From positions 1 to 64,000 of the forward strand of contig JAFGBM010000001.1 of NCBI GenBank assembly GCA_016933155.1: DNA of 64,000 bases. Direction: 5' to 3'. Numbering within the stretch: the first letter of the stretch is position 1; each line of letters opens with the position of its first letter. Position numbers and translations under genes: made by a program. This stretch comes from Demequinaceae bacterium (GTDB lineage Bacteria; Actinomycetota; Actinomycetes; Actinomycetales; Demequinaceae). The notes under the pieces were generated by a model. It was not told the origin of the DNA and did not search any database. It was given only the letters and a program-made list of their open reading frames with translations. Below are positions 48,817 through 58,866 of this stretch, one piece after another.

Positions 48817-50756
48817 CGGGCCGCCCCCCCGTCCCGACTGAGCTCCCGGAGGATTGCCTTGACGATGGGGGCCGGCTCGAGCCCGACCTCGGCGAACACC
48901 TCGGGTCGCGAAGCATGGGCGCAGAACTCTCGCGGAACACCACGATGGATCCAGGCGGCCTCCACCCCGGCGCCCCTGGCCGCGGCCTCCCAGGCCTCCC
49001 CCACGCCCCCCTCGACGAGGCCGTCCTCGATGGTCACGACGACCGCGGCCCCTCGAATTGCGGCTGCAAGGCCCGGCGGGGTCGGCACCACCCAGGTGGC
49101 CGTCGCCGCCCGTGCCCCGACTCCCTTCCGTTCGAGGGCCGCCGCGACCTCTCCGGCCGTGGCCGCCATCGCCCCCAGGCCGAACACCACGACCGTCGGC
49201 GAACCGCCCGCCTCTCTGAGGACGTCGATGCCCTTCGGGGGCGCCTTTCCTGGGGGCAGGGCCGGGAGGGGGCCCCCCACCTCGCCCTTGGGGTAGCGGA
49301 TCAGGGTGGGGCCGTCCTCGACCGCGATGGCCTCACGGAAGGCCGCTCGGAGGGTCGGTTCGTCACGAGGGGCGGCGATTCGGATGCCGGGGATGTGCCG
49401 GAAGACCGCGAGGTCCCACACGCCGTTGTGGCTCGGTCCGTCGTCCCCGGTCACGCCGGCCCGGTCGAGCATGAAGGTCACCCCGGCGTGATGGAGGGCC
49501 ACGTCCATCAGGATCTGGTCGAAGGCGCGGTTGAGGAAGGTCGAATACACGGCGACGACCGGGTGCATCCCGGCGAACGCCAACCCCGCCGCGGCGGTGG
49601 CCGCATGCTGCTCGGCGATGCCGACGTCGATGACCCTGTCGGGGAACTCCTCGGCGAGGGGGCATAGGCCCACCGGCTCTTTCATGGCAGCGGTGATCCC
49701 CACGATTTCGGGCCTTTCCCGTGCGGCCCGGAGCATCTCGTCGGCGAACACCGCCGTCCATCCGAACCGGGACGGCTCGATCGGCAACCCGGTCTCCGGA
49801 TGGATGCGCCCGACGGCGTGGAACTTGTCCCCCTCGTGGTTGACGGCAGGTTCATACCCGCGGCCCTTCTCCGTCAGGGCGTGGACGATGACCGGCGCCC
49901 CGAAGTCCCTCGCGTGATGAAGGGCGTGCTCGAGCTGGTGGATGTCATGGCCATCGACGGGTCCGATGTATTTAATCCCCAGGTCCTCGAACAGGCCCTC
50001 GGGGCCGAAGAGGGCCCGCATCCCGTGCTTGACCCTGCGGATGGCCCGGTAGGTCCCCTGGCCGATCCTGCCCCGTTCCGCGAGCGTCCGCTTCCCCCAC
50101 CCGAGGAATCTCTCATACTTGGGGCTCGTCCGGATGTCGTCGAGCCTTTGGGCGAGCCCCCCCATCGTCCGGGCGTAGCTCCTGCCGTTGTCGTTGACGA
50201 CGATGACGATGCGGTCACCGGAGTCGGCCAACTGGTTGAGGGCCTCCCACGCCATGCCCCCGGTGAGGGCACCATCCCCGATGACGGCCACGACGGTCCT
50301 GTCGGTGCGCCCTTGGAGGGTGTTCCCCCGGGCGATGCCGGCGGCCCAGGACAGCGCAGTCGAGGCATGGGAGTTCTCGACGACGTCATGCTCGGATTCC
50401 GCCCGGTTCGGGTAACCGGAGATCCCGCCCTTCTTCCTGAGTTGGGAGAAGTCCTGGCGCCCCGTCAGGAGCTTATGGACATAGGACTGGTGGCCGGTGT
50501 CGAAGACGATGGGGTCGCGGGGGGAGTCGAAGGCCCGATGGATGGCGATGGTGAGTTCGACGACGCCGAGGTTGGGGCCGAGGTGTCCGCCCGTCTTGGA
50601 CACGGCATCGACGAGGTGGGTGCGGATCTCGGCGGCCAGCGTCCTGAGGTCCTCCTGGGAGAGGCCTGTGAGGTCCGCGGGGGACCCGATCGACTCCAAC
50701 ACCCTGCTTGATGACTCCTCGATCGCATCCAAATCGGTGGCACCCGACTTCTTCAC
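48813..50756 (-). CDS. dxs: 1-deoxy-D-xylulose-5-phosphate synthase
   Basis: 647 residues, normal for DXS. First enzyme of the MEP isoprenoid pathway, joining pyruvate and glyceraldehyde 3-phosphate with thiamine diphosphate. The cofactor motif is VIGDGALTGGMAWEALN; GHLGPNLGVVELTIAIH near the N-terminus and DRAGVTGDDGPSHNGVWDL in the transketolase pyrimidine domain. GTG 50756 is the start with GAAGGGA upstream. 15 bases after acnA on the same strand, so probably co-transcribed with it. Confidence 0.95.
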   Translation of the reverse strand: MKKSGATDLDAIEESSSRVLESIGSPADLTGLSQEDLRTLAAEIRTHLVDAVSKTGGHLGPNLGVVELTIAIHRAFDSPRDPIVFDTGHQSYVHKLLTGRQDFSQLRKKGGISGYPNRAESEHDVVENSHASTALSWAAGIARGNTLQGRTDRTVVAVIGDGALTGGMAWEALNQLADSGDRIVIVVNDNGRSYARTMGGLAQRLDDIRTSPKYERFLGWGKRTLAERGRIGQGTYRAIRRVKHGMRALFGPEGLFEDLGIKYIGPVDGHDIHQLEHALHHARDFGAPVIVHALTEKGRGYEPAVNHEGDKFHAVGRIHPETGLPIEPSRFGWTAVFADEMLRAARERPEIVGITAAMKEPVGLCPLAEEFPDRVIDVGIAEQHAATAAAGLAFAGMHPVVAVYSTFLNRAFDQILMDVALHHAGVTFMLDRAGVTGDDGPSHNGVWDLAVFRHIPGIRIAAPRDEPTLRAAFREAIAVEDGPTLIRYPKGEVGGPLPALPPGKAPPKGIDVLREAGGSPTVVVFGLGAMAATAGEVAAALERKGVGARAATATWVVPTPPGLAAAIRGAAVVVTIEDGLVEGGVGEAWEAAARGAGVEAAWIHRGVPREFCAHASRPEVFAEVGLEPAPIVKAILRELSRDGGAAR

Positions 50757-50771
50757 TGTACGTCCCTTCGG

Positions 50772-53468
50772 CTAACGAGAGACGAGCGATCGGAGAACGT
50801 ACTGGAGGATGCCGCCGTTCCTGAAGTAGTCCGCCTCCCCTGGGGTATCGATGCGGACCCTGGCGTCGAATTGGATGAGCATAGGGGAGGAACCGGATGT
50901 ATCGGGCCGGGTCGCCGTGACGGTCAGGGTGCGGGGATGCCTCCCCTCGGAAAAGGCCGCGATCCCTCGGACGGTGAGGCAGCACGTGCCGTCGAGACCG
51001 AGATCCTCGGCCGATTTCCCCTCGGGGAACTCGAGGGGAAGAACCCCCACGCCGATGAGGTTCGAGCGGTGGATCCTCTCGAAACTCTCCGCGATGACGG
51101 CCCGGACGCCGAGAAGGGATGTCCCCTTCGCCGCCCAGTCCCGGGACGAGCCCGTGCCGTACTCCTTGCCCGCCAGCACAATGAGGGGAACCCCCGCCTC
51201 CTTGTATGCCTGCGCGGCGTCGTAGATGGTCGCCTGTTCGCCCGTGAGGAGGTTGGTGGTGAACCCGCCCTCAACCCCGGGAACCAGGCGGTTCTTCAGC
51301 CGGATGTTCGCGAACGTCCCCCGGATCATGACCTCGTGGTTGCCGCGGCGCGACCCGTACGAGTTGAAGTCCCGGCGGTCGACCCCGTGCTCGGTGAGGT
51401 ACACGCCGGCGGGGCTGTCGGCCTTGATGGCACCCGCGGGCGAGATGTGGTCGGTTGTCACGGAATCGCCAAGCCAGGCGAGCACCCTCGCCCCGACGAT
51501 ATCCCGGACGGGTGCCAGCCCCTCCGTCATTCCGTCGAAGAACGGGGGCTTTCGCACATACGTCGATTCGGGATCCCAACGGAAGGTGTCGCCCTCGGGG
51601 GTGGGCAGGGAACGCCACCGTTCGTCTCCTGAGAAGACGTCGGCGTAGTCGGCCTCGAACATGCCCCTGGTGATGGCCGACGCGACGACCTCCTCCACCT
51701 CGGCCGGGCTCGGCCAAATGTCCCGAAGGTAGACGTCCTTGCCGTCCTTGCCCTTGCCGAGGGAGTCGGCCTCGAAGTCGTGATCCATCGTGCCCGCGAG
51801 CGCGTAGGCGATGACGAGGGGCGGGGAGGCGAGGTAGTTCATCTTGACGTCGGGGTTGATGCGGCCTTCGAAGTTCCTGTTCCCGCTGAGGACGGCGGAG
51901 ACGGCGAGGTCGTTGTCGCGGATGGCGGTTGAGACGGCGTCCGGCAAGGGGCCCGAGTTCCCGATGCAGGTGGTGCAGCCGTAGCCGACGAGGTGGAAGC
52001 CGAGCGCCTCGAGGGAGGGCCACAGGCCCGCCTTTTCGTAGTAGTCGGTGACGACCTTCGATCCGGGGGCGAGCGAGGTCTTGACCCAGGGCTTGACCTG
52101 GAGCCCCTTCTCGGCTGCGTTCTTCGCGAGGAGCCCCGCCCCGATCATCACGGACGGGTTCGACGTGTTCGTGCACGAGGTGATCGAGGCGATGACGACC
52201 GCCCCGTCGCCGAGGGCCTGCTTCGTGCCGTCCTCGCCGACGTAGAAGGCCTGCTTGGCGTCGCCGTCCCTGAGCTGCCCCAGATCCTTGGCGAAGTGCG
52301 GCTTGGCGTCGGTGAGCGCGATGCGGTCCTGCGGGCGCTTGGGTCCGGCGATCGAGGGGACGACGGTGCCGAGGTCGAGTTCGACGTACTCGGAGTAGGC
52401 GGGTTCGACGTATCCGGGGGCGGAGGGGTCGTGCCACATCCCCTGCTCGCGGGCGTAGGCCTCGACGAGGGCGAGCCGATCCTCGTTCCTGCCCGTCAGG
52501 CGAAGGTAGTCGAGGGTGACGCTATCGATGGGGAACATCGCGGCCGTCGATCCGTATTCGGGCGCCATGTTGCCGATCGTTGCACGGTTGGCGAGCGGCA
52601 CGGCCCCGACCCCGTCGCCGTAGAACTCGACGATCTTCCCGACGACGCCGTGCCGGCGGAGGAGTTCGGTGATCGTCAGGACGACATCGGTGGCCGTCGC
52701 CCCGATGGGGATCTCGCCGGTGAGTTTGAATCCCACGACCTTGGGGATGAGCATGGACACGGGCTGGCCGAGCATGGCCGCCTCGGCCTCGATTCCCCCG
52801 ACCCCCCAGCCAAGCACGCCGAGGCCGTTGACCATGGTCGTGTGGGAGTCGGTGCCCACGCAGGAGTCGGGGAAGGCCTGGAGGACGCCCGCGACGTCTC
52901 GGGTCGCGACGACCCTCGCCAGGAACTCGAGGTTGACCTGGTGAACGATGCCGGTTCCGGGGGGAACCACCCGGAAGTTGTCGAAGGCCGTCTGAGCCCA
53001 GCGGAGGAGCTGGTAACGCTCATGGTTGCGCTCATACTCGAGATCGGTGTTGATCTGGAGGGCGTCGGAGCGGCCGAAGGCATCGATGACGACGGAGTGG
53101 TCGATGACGAGTTCGGCTGGGGCGAGGGGGTTGATGGCGGCGGGGTCTCCCCCGAGCGCGGCCATAGCCTCCCGCATGGTCGCGAGGTCGACGACGCACG
53201 CGACTCCCGTGAGGTCCTGCATGATGACCCGAGCGGGGGTGAACTGGATCTCCGTCCAAGGCTGGGCCGTGGGGTCCCAGGAAGCGAGGGCGCGGACGTG
53301 CTCGGCCGTGACGTTGACGCCGTCCTCGGTCCGCAGGAGGGCCTCGGCGATCACCTTGAGGCTGTACGGGAGGGGCTCCAGCCCGGGAACGGCGGAGAGT
53401 CGATAGATCTCGTAGTCGGTGTCACCTACTGAGAGCACACCACGGGCACCAAGCGAGTTCGCTCCCAC
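50772..53468 (-). CDS. acnA: Aconitate hydratase
   Basis: 898 residues, AcnA type. [4Fe-4S] enzyme that converts citrate to isocitrate in the TCA cycle. Cluster cysteines: [17 protein letters not shown] and [14 protein letters not shown]. Catalytic region: [46 protein letters not shown] 53468 start with GGAGGAG upstream. Fully intact. Confidence 0.97.
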   Translation of the reverse strand: MGANSLGARGVLSVGDTDYEIYRLSAVPGLEPLPYSLKVIAEALLRTEDGVNVTAEHVRALASWDPTAQPWTEIQFTPARVIMQDLTGVACVVDLATMREAMAALGGDPAAINPLAPAELVIDHSVVIDAFGRSDALQINTDLEYERNHERYQLLRWAQTAFDNFRVVPPGTGIVHQVNLEFLARVVATRDVAGVLQAFPDSCVGTDSHTTMVNGLGVLGWGVGGIEAEAAMLGQPVSMLIPKVVGFKLTGEIPIGATATDVVLTITELLRRHGVVGKIVEFYGDGVGAVPLANRATIGNMAPEYGSTAAMFPIDSVTLDYLRLTGRNEDRLALVEAYAREQGMWHDPSAPGYVEPAYSEYVELDLGTVVPSIAGPKRPQDRIALTDAKPHFAKDLGQLRDGDAKQAFYVGEDGTKQALGDGAVVIASITSCTNTSNPSVMIGAGLLAKNAAEKGLQVKPWVKTSLAPGSKVVTDYYEKAGLWPSLEALGFHLVGYGCTTCIGNSGPLPDAVSTAIRDNDLAVSAVLSGNRNFEGRINPDVKMNYLASPPLVIAYALAGTMDHDFEADSLGKGKDGKDVYLRDIWPSPAEVEEVVASAITRGMFEADYADVFSGDERWRSLPTPEGDTFRWDPESTYVRKPPFFDGMTEGLAPVRDIVGARVLAWLGDSVTTDHISPAGAIKADSPAGVYLTEHGVDRRDFNSYGSRRGNHEVMIRGTFANIRLKNRLVPGVEGGFTTNLLTGEQATIYDAAQAYKEAGVPLIVLAGKEYGTGSSRDWAAKGTSLLGVRAVIAESFERIHRSNLIGVGVLPLEFPEGKSAEDLGLDGTCCLTVRGIAAFSEGRHPRTLTVTATRPDTSGSSPMLIQFDARVRIDTPGEADYFRNGGILQYVLRSLVSR

Positions 53469-53531
53469 TGCACTCCTCCGGGGTTGGGACTGTCAGTCTA
53501 TCGGGCGCTCCCGCGACGGACTCACGCGGCC

Positions 53532-54635
53532 CTACGCCTGCCACTCCCCATGGATATAGGTGATCTCACCCCCGTTGATGTAGACGAAGTAGTGACGTTG
53601 CCACTGTGGACGGATCTCCTGGGGAAGGTTTAGCACCGCGCGCAGGGAGAGCGCCCCGATCGGCGATTGCTGCGAGAGATACTGAGCGTCCGCAGCGGCC
53701 GGGACGGTCCAGGATCCCGCCTCGTTGTAGCACACGGACTCTGGGTAGTCCGCGACCACCACCGAAGTGGGATGGAAGGCGACCTCCGTCGGACTCGTCT
53801 GCCAGATGCTGCCTATATAGACGCCGTCAGGAAGGACCTCCGGAGCTCGCGAGGGACAATCCGGCTCTAGGGATCCGGACGTTTGCCAGGACCCGGCCGG
53901 TGGAAAGTAGTTCCAGGAGATGTCGTCGGGCAACCCAGAAATTTCGGGATGGAAGGGGTGGCTCGCGTCGGGTTCAGATTCGGGGCCCCAGGGAACCCAA
54001 GGAAGCCCCTCTTTCAACAGTTCGGTGTCGGTGTCGCCGACCCAGGCCTCCACTTGGGTCACGACACCGTCATTGAGAAAGACCCAGACGGCGTTGGAGG
54101 TCTGGGGAAGACCGATGGTCGCCCGAGCCTCGACGACGTTGCCGAAGGAGAATCCGAAAGGATACGGGTTGGGCCAATCCTCAAGGCTTCCGTAGTCAAA
54201 GACATAAATGGCGTCCTCGGACATCGACAGAGTTCGAACGCGGGAGTTATCGTTCGTCACCGTATATCCGTAGCCTAGACACGCGAGGTCGAAGTCGATC
54301 GACGCAGCGCCCCACCTCATGATGTACCCGAACCACTCCCCATCTGGGAGGGTCGTCGCGCTCGACGGGCTGCATCCGGAGCCGTAGTAGTCCTCGCCAT
54401 ACATCCGCCCCTTCCACCCTCCCGCACGGTACCTATCTGCGTAGGTCAGGGCGATGGGCTCGCCAAGCGGCCCTGTGTCGGAAGGGCTTATCGAGGGCGT
54501 GATTCCGGGGTCCACGCTCGTTGTCGGAGACGATCCCATGCTCACCAAGTCCGATGTCGAGGGAAGACCTCCCGGCTCCGAACATCCAGCGAGCAACAAG
54601 ATGAACACACCCGCGGCCCATACATGCCTCCTCAT
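53532..54635 (-). CDS. Lipoprotein, tandem paralogue A
   Basis: 367 residues from ATG 54635 with GGGAGG upstream. Lipoprotein signal (HVWAAGVFILLLAGC). The mature part has cysteines near GSGCSPSSATTLPDG, DFDLACLGYGY, PDCPSRAPEVLPDG and SVCYNEAGSWTVP, giving two internal disulfide-like pairs, and a repeat of the pattern LPDG(V/E)(W/Y). Secreted, membrane-bound, all-beta by look. It shares about half its residues with the next gene (54679-55830) and the order of motifs is identical: a tandem duplication. No known domain. Confidence 0.78.
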   Translation of the reverse strand: MRRHVWAAGVFILLLAGCSEPGGLPSTSDLVSMGSSPTTSVDPGITPSISPSDTGPLGEPIALTYADRYRAGGWKGRMYGEDYYGSGCSPSSATTLPDGEWFGYIMRWGAASIDFDLACLGYGYTVTNDNSRVRTLSMSEDAIYVFDYGSLEDWPNPYPFGFSFGNVVEARATIGLPQTSNAVWVFLNDGVVTQVEAWVGDTDTELLKEGLPWVPWGPESEPDASHPFHPEISGLPDDISWNYFPPAGSWQTSGSLEPDCPSRAPEVLPDGVYIGSIWQTSPTEVAFHPTSVVVADYPESVCYNEAGSWTVPAAADAQYLSQQSPIGALSLRAVLNLPQEIRPQWQRHYFVYINGGEITYIHGEWQA

Positions 54636-54678
54636 AGCGTGCCTCCCAATATCTCCACGGCGACTCCCCTCCACACCG

Positions 54679-55830
54679 CTAGAACTGCCAATGTGCGTGC
54701 ATCTGCGTGACCTCTCCATCGTTGACGTACACGTAGAGATCACCATTCCCCCACCGAGGCCGGATCGACTCGGGAAGACCCAGCACCATGCGCGCCGACA
54801 GGGGGCCGATCACAGATTGCTGCGACAGATACTGCGCGTCCTCGGCCACCGGAATGATCCAGGAACCCGTCTCGCTATAGCAGATCGGCTCGGCGGGCCA
54901 CGACGCATCCACGGAATTCGCCCACTCCGGATGGAAGGCAAGGTCGGTTCCGTTCGACCTCCAGACATGGCCGGCGTAGACGCCATCGGGGAGGGACTCC
55001 GGAGCCTCCTCGTGGCAACCCGGCTGTAGCGGCCCGAACCAGTCGCCGGAACGATCCGGGATCCCGTACTCCCAGACTCCTTCGTCGCTGTCGAACATGC
55101 CTGACGAGTAACTCTCAGCGGCAAAGGGATGGCTGGTCTCGAATCCGGTCTCGGGACCCCAGGGCACCCAGGGAAGGCCGGCGCTGAGCATCTCCTGATC
55201 GGTGTCTCCGACCCATGCCTCGACCTCAGTCACCACCCCGTCGTTGATGCCAAGCCAGACAGCGTCGGACGTCTGAGGAAGACCTATCGTGGCCCGCGCC
55301 TCGACGACGTTGGCGAATGAGTAGCCGTACGGGTAAGGGGACAGTGGCCCCCCGTCGCTGAGGTCCCCCTTTTCAAACGTATACACAGCCTCGTCCGAGA
55401 CGGAAAGAGTGCGGAGATTGGGATTGCTATTCGTCGCCTTGTAGTCGAAGTCCATACAGGCCAGGTCGAACTCGATCGACTCGGCACCCCAACTCTCGAT
55501 GTACCCGAACCAGACCCCGTCCGGAAGGCTCGTCGCGCTCGATGGACTGCATCCCGAACCGTAGAGACGGTCGTCGCGGTTTCTCCTCCTGTCCCAATCT
55601 CCCGCGAAGAACTCGTCTGAGGCATAGTCCCTTCCGGCCGGGATGGGCTCGCCGAGCAGTCCCGTGTCGGGGTACACGTACGCCCACCGAGCATCCAGGT
55701 CGGGGCTCACGCTCTCACTTGGGGATGGGCCAACGCCAATCGATTCGGACGACGAGACGGTACCGTCCGGCTCTGAGCACCCGGCGAGCAGCACAGCACA
55801 CACTCCCGCGACCCAGGCCAGCCTTCTCAT
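54679..55830 (-). CDS. Lipoprotein, tandem paralogue B
   Basis: 383 residues from ATG 55830 with GGAAGGGAG upstream; lipobox in VCAVLLAGC. Same architecture as its downstream neighbour: YGSGCSPSSATSLPDGVWFG, IEFDLACMDFDY, NVVEARATIGLPQTSDAVWL, EAWVGDTDQEMLSAGLPW, PGCHEEAPESLPDGVYAG, AQYLSQQSVIGPL. The strings ARATIGLPQTS, VEAWVGDTD and DAQYLSQQS are identical in the two. Signal-peptide and linker differ. Function unknown. Confidence 0.78.
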   Translation of the reverse strand: MRRLAWVAGVCAVLLAGCSEPDGTVSSSESIGVGPSPSESVSPDLDARWAYVYPDTGLLGEPIPAGRDYASDEFFAGDWDRRRNRDDRLYGSGCSPSSATSLPDGVWFGYIESWGAESIEFDLACMDFDYKATNSNPNLRTLSVSDEAVYTFEKGDLSDGGPLSPYPYGYSFANVVEARATIGLPQTSDAVWLGINDGVVTEVEAWVGDTDQEMLSAGLPWVPWGPETGFETSHPFAAESYSSGMFDSDEGVWEYGIPDRSGDWFGPLQPGCHEEAPESLPDGVYAGHVWRSNGTDLAFHPEWANSVDASWPAEPICYSETGSWIIPVAEDAQYLSQQSVIGPLSARMVLGLPESIRPRWGNGDLYVYVNDGEVTQMHAHWQF

Positions 55831-55922
55831 GCCCGCTCCCTTCCGACGCCCCCGGGAGCGCCCACCACTTGACTCACACTTTAGACCTAGGCAATCTGCC
55901 CACCCGTCGACCGGAGCCACGG

Positions 55923-57170
55923 TCATTCCCCCACGGGGTCGCCCGCAAGCAGCCGCGCAGTGAATCGGGCGACATCGTCGCGGAGGCCCGGGTGGGCGCC
56001 TGGGGCAGGAGTCTCTATCCCGACGAATGCCGCGATCCTCGCCAGGGCGTCGGCCACCACCCCGTCGGCCCCCTTCACCCCCCAGGACTCGCCCTCGGCC
56101 GCTATCGCCTCCGCCGTGATGCGCGAGTGGTCGGACTCTCCCTCGATGGACATGGCGAGGCCACGATGGGCGACGTGGTGGCGGAGCGGCACCATGTCGT
56201 AGGCCGGAGCCAGGGTGGGGCTCGGGAGTCGGCCCGACGCGGGCGGCGCGTGGAGGACGGACAGGTTCTTGGCGTGCATGTCGAGGTTGCCGACGGCGAC
56301 GGCCAGAGTCACCTGGGTGAGGAGGCGCCGACGGGATTCGTTATCTCCGTATGCGCGGAAGACGTCCGCGACCCTGAGGAGGCTGACGGGGCTGCCCTGG
56401 CCCTCGTACTTCATGGCGCCGTACGCCCCGAGGGCCTGGTTCATGTCCTCCTGATGGAGGCGCCCCCCGGGGATGGCGGGGTCGCGGTCGTACCGCTCGA
56501 GGACGAGGGCGCGCACCCCGTCGAAAGACTCGATACGGGTCTCGAAGGCGGAGAGCCCGAGGGCGCGGGCCGCCCTCGCCCCGTACTCCTCGTCGAGGAT
56601 CAGGCCGGGCCTCTCCTCCGGGGACACCTTGACGATGTGGGTGGAGGGGGCACCGTCGTGGACCTGATGCCAGATGTCGCCCACCCGGGCGAGGACGATC
56701 TTGTCCTGAACGCCCCCGAGGGAGGTCCGGCCGGTCAGCCGGTCATTGCCGAGGGGCGCGAGCGAAGCGTCCCGCAGCATCGCGCCGACGGCGGCCTCGG
56801 AGAGCGGCTCGGTTCGGGGTGTTCGGGGCTCCCCTGGGGCTTCGGGATCGTAGATCTGCAGGGCCCCGGCGAGGTCTCGGCCGTAGCGGCGGAGCATCCC
56901 GACGATGTCGTTGGGCTCGAGCCCCGCCTGGCTGGCGAGCCGGGTCAGGAGCCGGCCCTCCGGAAGGAGCTCGGAGAAGAAGTTGCGCCGCCGACCCGCG
57001 TTCCTCGGGGTGGGTCGGGCCTCAAGGGGGATGGACTCCGAGACGATGGTGCTCCCCAGCCCGAAGGCCTCGATCGCCTCGGACGCGGCGACGAAGTCGA
57101 AGGAACGCCAGTCGGTTCCCACGAGGTGGCCCACCGTCACTCCATAGAGCTCGACGACCAGGTCGGCCAC
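55923..57170 (-). CDS. hipA: HipA-family serine/threonine kinase toxin
   Basis: 415 residues. N-terminal subdomain (about 1-110) and HipA kinase core. Landmarks: SLGGVQDKIVLARV (P-loop-like gate), STHIVKVSPEERPGL (the ATP lysine), LHQEDMNQALGAYGAMKY, VAVGNLDMHAKNLSVLH (catalytic D and N), APAYDMVPLRHH (metal-binding D). HipA phosphorylates a glutamyl-tRNA synthetase in E. coli and causes dormancy. The HipB-like antitoxin gene lies three bases upstream. Complete and probably active. Confidence 0.92.
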   Translation of the reverse strand: MADLVVELYGVTVGHLVGTDWRSFDFVAASEAIEAFGLGSTIVSESIPLEARPTPRNAGRRRNFFSELLPEGRLLTRLASQAGLEPNDIVGMLRRYGRDLAGALQIYDPEAPGEPRTPRTEPLSEAAVGAMLRDASLAPLGNDRLTGRTSLGGVQDKIVLARVGDIWHQVHDGAPSTHIVKVSPEERPGLILDEEYGARAARALGLSAFETRIESFDGVRALVLERYDRDPAIPGGRLHQEDMNQALGAYGAMKYEGQGSPVSLLRVADVFRAYGDNESRRRLLTQVTLAVAVGNLDMHAKNLSVLHAPPASGRLPSPTLAPAYDMVPLRHHVAHRGLAMSIEGESDHSRITAEAIAAEGESWGVKGADGVVADALARIAAFVGIETPAPGAHPGLRDDVARFTARLLAGDPVGE

Positions 57171-57173
57171 GAC

Positions 57174-57446
57174 CTACTCCCCCGGTCCAGACGACGGAGT
57201 GGGGCCGGGGTCATCGATCTCGATGCTGTCGATTTCGACCATGAGATGAGCCTGGACGGCCCGGAGCACCTCGAAGAGCCGATCGGTGAAGATCCCCGGC
57301 TTCCCCTTTTCCAGCTCCCACAGCCACCGCTGGCTGATCCCCAACTGACTGGCGAGGTCCCTCTGGCTCATGCCCCTGAGTGCCCTCGCCTGTTGGATCG
57401 CCCGCCCGAGGGCCTGAGGCGTCTCGATGCTTCCCTTGATCCCCAT
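57174..57446 (-). CDS. hipB: HipB-like HTH antitoxin
   Basis: 90 residues from ATG 57446, with AGGAGGT at six bases. Xre-type helix-turn-helix: LGRAIQQARALRGMSQRDLASQLGISQRWLWELE. The tail is acidic and flexible. It should bind HipA and repress the operon at the inverted pair TGACTAC/GTAGTCA around the promoter (57458-57504). The frame is open to 57536 but the extra 30 residues lack a start signal. Confidence 0.9.
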   Translation of the reverse strand: MGIKGSIETPQALGRAIQQARALRGMSQRDLASQLGISQRWLWELEKGKPGIFTDRLFEVLRAVQAHLMVEIDSIEIDDPGPTPSSGPGE

Positions 57447-57457
57447 GAACAACCTCC

Positions 57458-57504
57458 TGACTACATTTTTACAATCATTCCCCTTGCTGTCAATATCGTA
57501 GTCA
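57458..57504 (-). promoter_or_regulatory. hipBA promoter flanked by inverted operator sites
   Basis: On the minus strand TTGACA (57493-57488), 16-base spacer, TAAAAA (57471-57466). Inverted copies TGACTAC (57458-57464) and GTAGTCA (57498-57504) bracket both boxes, as expected for HipB sites that block the promoter. Confidence 0.7.
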
Positions 57505-57651
57505 TTTCGGTGAGAGGGGCCCGGGAACCCTCGCATAGGACCTTAGGCACCGGTCCCCGGCCGAGCCCGCAGTTAGCATGAAACTACCCATGCGTGACGC
57601 GTGGCAGGTGGATCACCCCAAGCCCCGTGGCAACTCGAAGGAGAACGACGG

Positions 57652-58842
57652 ATGACCGTACGCACGCCCATGACCCTGGCCTCGATCGAGGCCGATGCGG
57701 GACTCAAGGCCGCCCTCGCGCTCGACGCCCCCGGGGTCGTCGCCGAGGTGAAGGATTCCGGCCTCAAGGGACGAGGCGGGGCGGGATTCCCGACCGGCCT
57801 CAAGTGGGAGTTGGCCGCGGCCGCCCCATCGTCCGACGGAAAACGATACGTCATCTGCAATGCCGACGAGGGCGAACCGGGCACCTTCAAGGATCGCCTC
57901 ATCCTCTCCGAGTGGCCCGACCTCCTCTTCGAGGGCATGACCATCGCCGGATACGCCATCGGAGCTCAGGAGGGCATCGTCTACCTCCGCCACGAGTACG
58001 CCTACATGATCGAGGCGCTTGAAGGCCGCCTGGAGCGCCGCCGCAAGGCCGGCCTCCTCGGAGACGGCATCCTCGGCAAGAAGGACGTCAGCTTCGACAT
58101 CCACATCCACCTCGGATCGGGCGCCTACGTCTGCGGTGAAGAGACCGCACTCATCGAGAGCCTTGAGGGCAAGCGCGGAGAACCCCGCAACCGTCCCCCG
58201 TTCCCCGTCGTCTCCGGCCTGTTCGGCAAGCCCACGACGGTCAACAACGTCGAGACCTTCGCCTGGATCGCCGCCATCCTCGGCAAGGGCGCGAAGTGGT
58301 TCTCCGCCATCGGGACCGAGCGGTCCAAGGGGCCGAAACTGCTCTCCATCTCCGGCGACGTCGAGCGTCCCGGCGTCTACGAGTTCCCGTTCGGCGTGAC
58401 GATCGCCGAACTCCTCAAGGCGACCGGCGGCGAGAAGGCCAAGGCCGTCATCGTCGGCGGTGCCTCGGGACACTGCCTGCCGCCGTCGGACTTCTCCCGG
58501 GCGATCGCCTTCGAGGACGTCGCCACGGGCGGTGCCGTCATCGTCATCGGCCCGAACCGTGACCTCCTCGACGTCGTCGAGAACATCATGGAGTTCTTCG
58601 TCGACGAGAGCTGCGGCCAGTGCATCCCCTGCCGCATCGGAAACGTCAAGATCCTCGAGGGCATCAAGGCCCTCAAGAAGGGCGAATGCTCCTCCGAGCA
58701 GCTCCTGGACCTGACCGGCCTCGGGGACACCATGCAGGTTTCTTCGAAGTGCGGGCTCGGACAATCCAGCCCCAACGTCTTCCTGTCCATGGTCAGGAAT
58801 TTCGGACATGAAATCCTTGACCGCGCCCCGGCGTCGGCCTGA
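57652..58842 (+). CDS. [FeFe] hydrogenase NADH-binding flavoprotein subunit (NuoF-like)
   Basis: 396 residues from ATG 57652 with AAGGAG upstream. NuoF/HydB-type subunit: FMN-binding LKGRGGAGFPTGLKW, NADH-site CNADEGEPGTFKDR, GSGAYVCGEETALIESLEG, and the [4Fe-4S] set ESCGQCIPCRIGN with a last Cys in SSKCGLGQ. It passes electrons between NAD(H) and the hydrogenase. Unlike longer HydB proteins, it lacks an N-terminal thioredoxin-like and C-terminal ferredoxin part. First gene of the operon; hydA starts 24 bases later. Confidence 0.93.
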   Translation: MTVRTPMTLASIEADAGLKAALALDAPGVVAEVKDSGLKGRGGAGFPTGLKWELAAAAPSSDGKRYVICNADEGEPGTFKDRLILSEWPDLLFEGMTIAGYAIGAQEGIVYLRHEYAYMIEALEGRLERRRKAGLLGDGILGKKDVSFDIHIHLGSGAYVCGEETALIESLEGKRGEPRNRPPFPVVSGLFGKPTTVNNVETFAWIAAILGKGAKWFSAIGTERSKGPKLLSISGDVERPGVYEFPFGVTIAELLKATGGEKAKAVIVGGASGHCLPPSDFSRAIAFEDVATGGAVIVIGPNRDLLDVVENIMEFFVDESCGQCIPCRIGNVKILEGIKALKKGECSSEQLLDLTGLGDTMQVSSKCGLGQSSPNVFLSMVRNFGHEILDRAPASA

Positions 58843-58866
58843 CGGAAACAAAAGGAGAACTGAGCG

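Noticed and set aside
51993-53432. 479-codon open frame on the plus strand
   Set aside because: Antisense to acnA.
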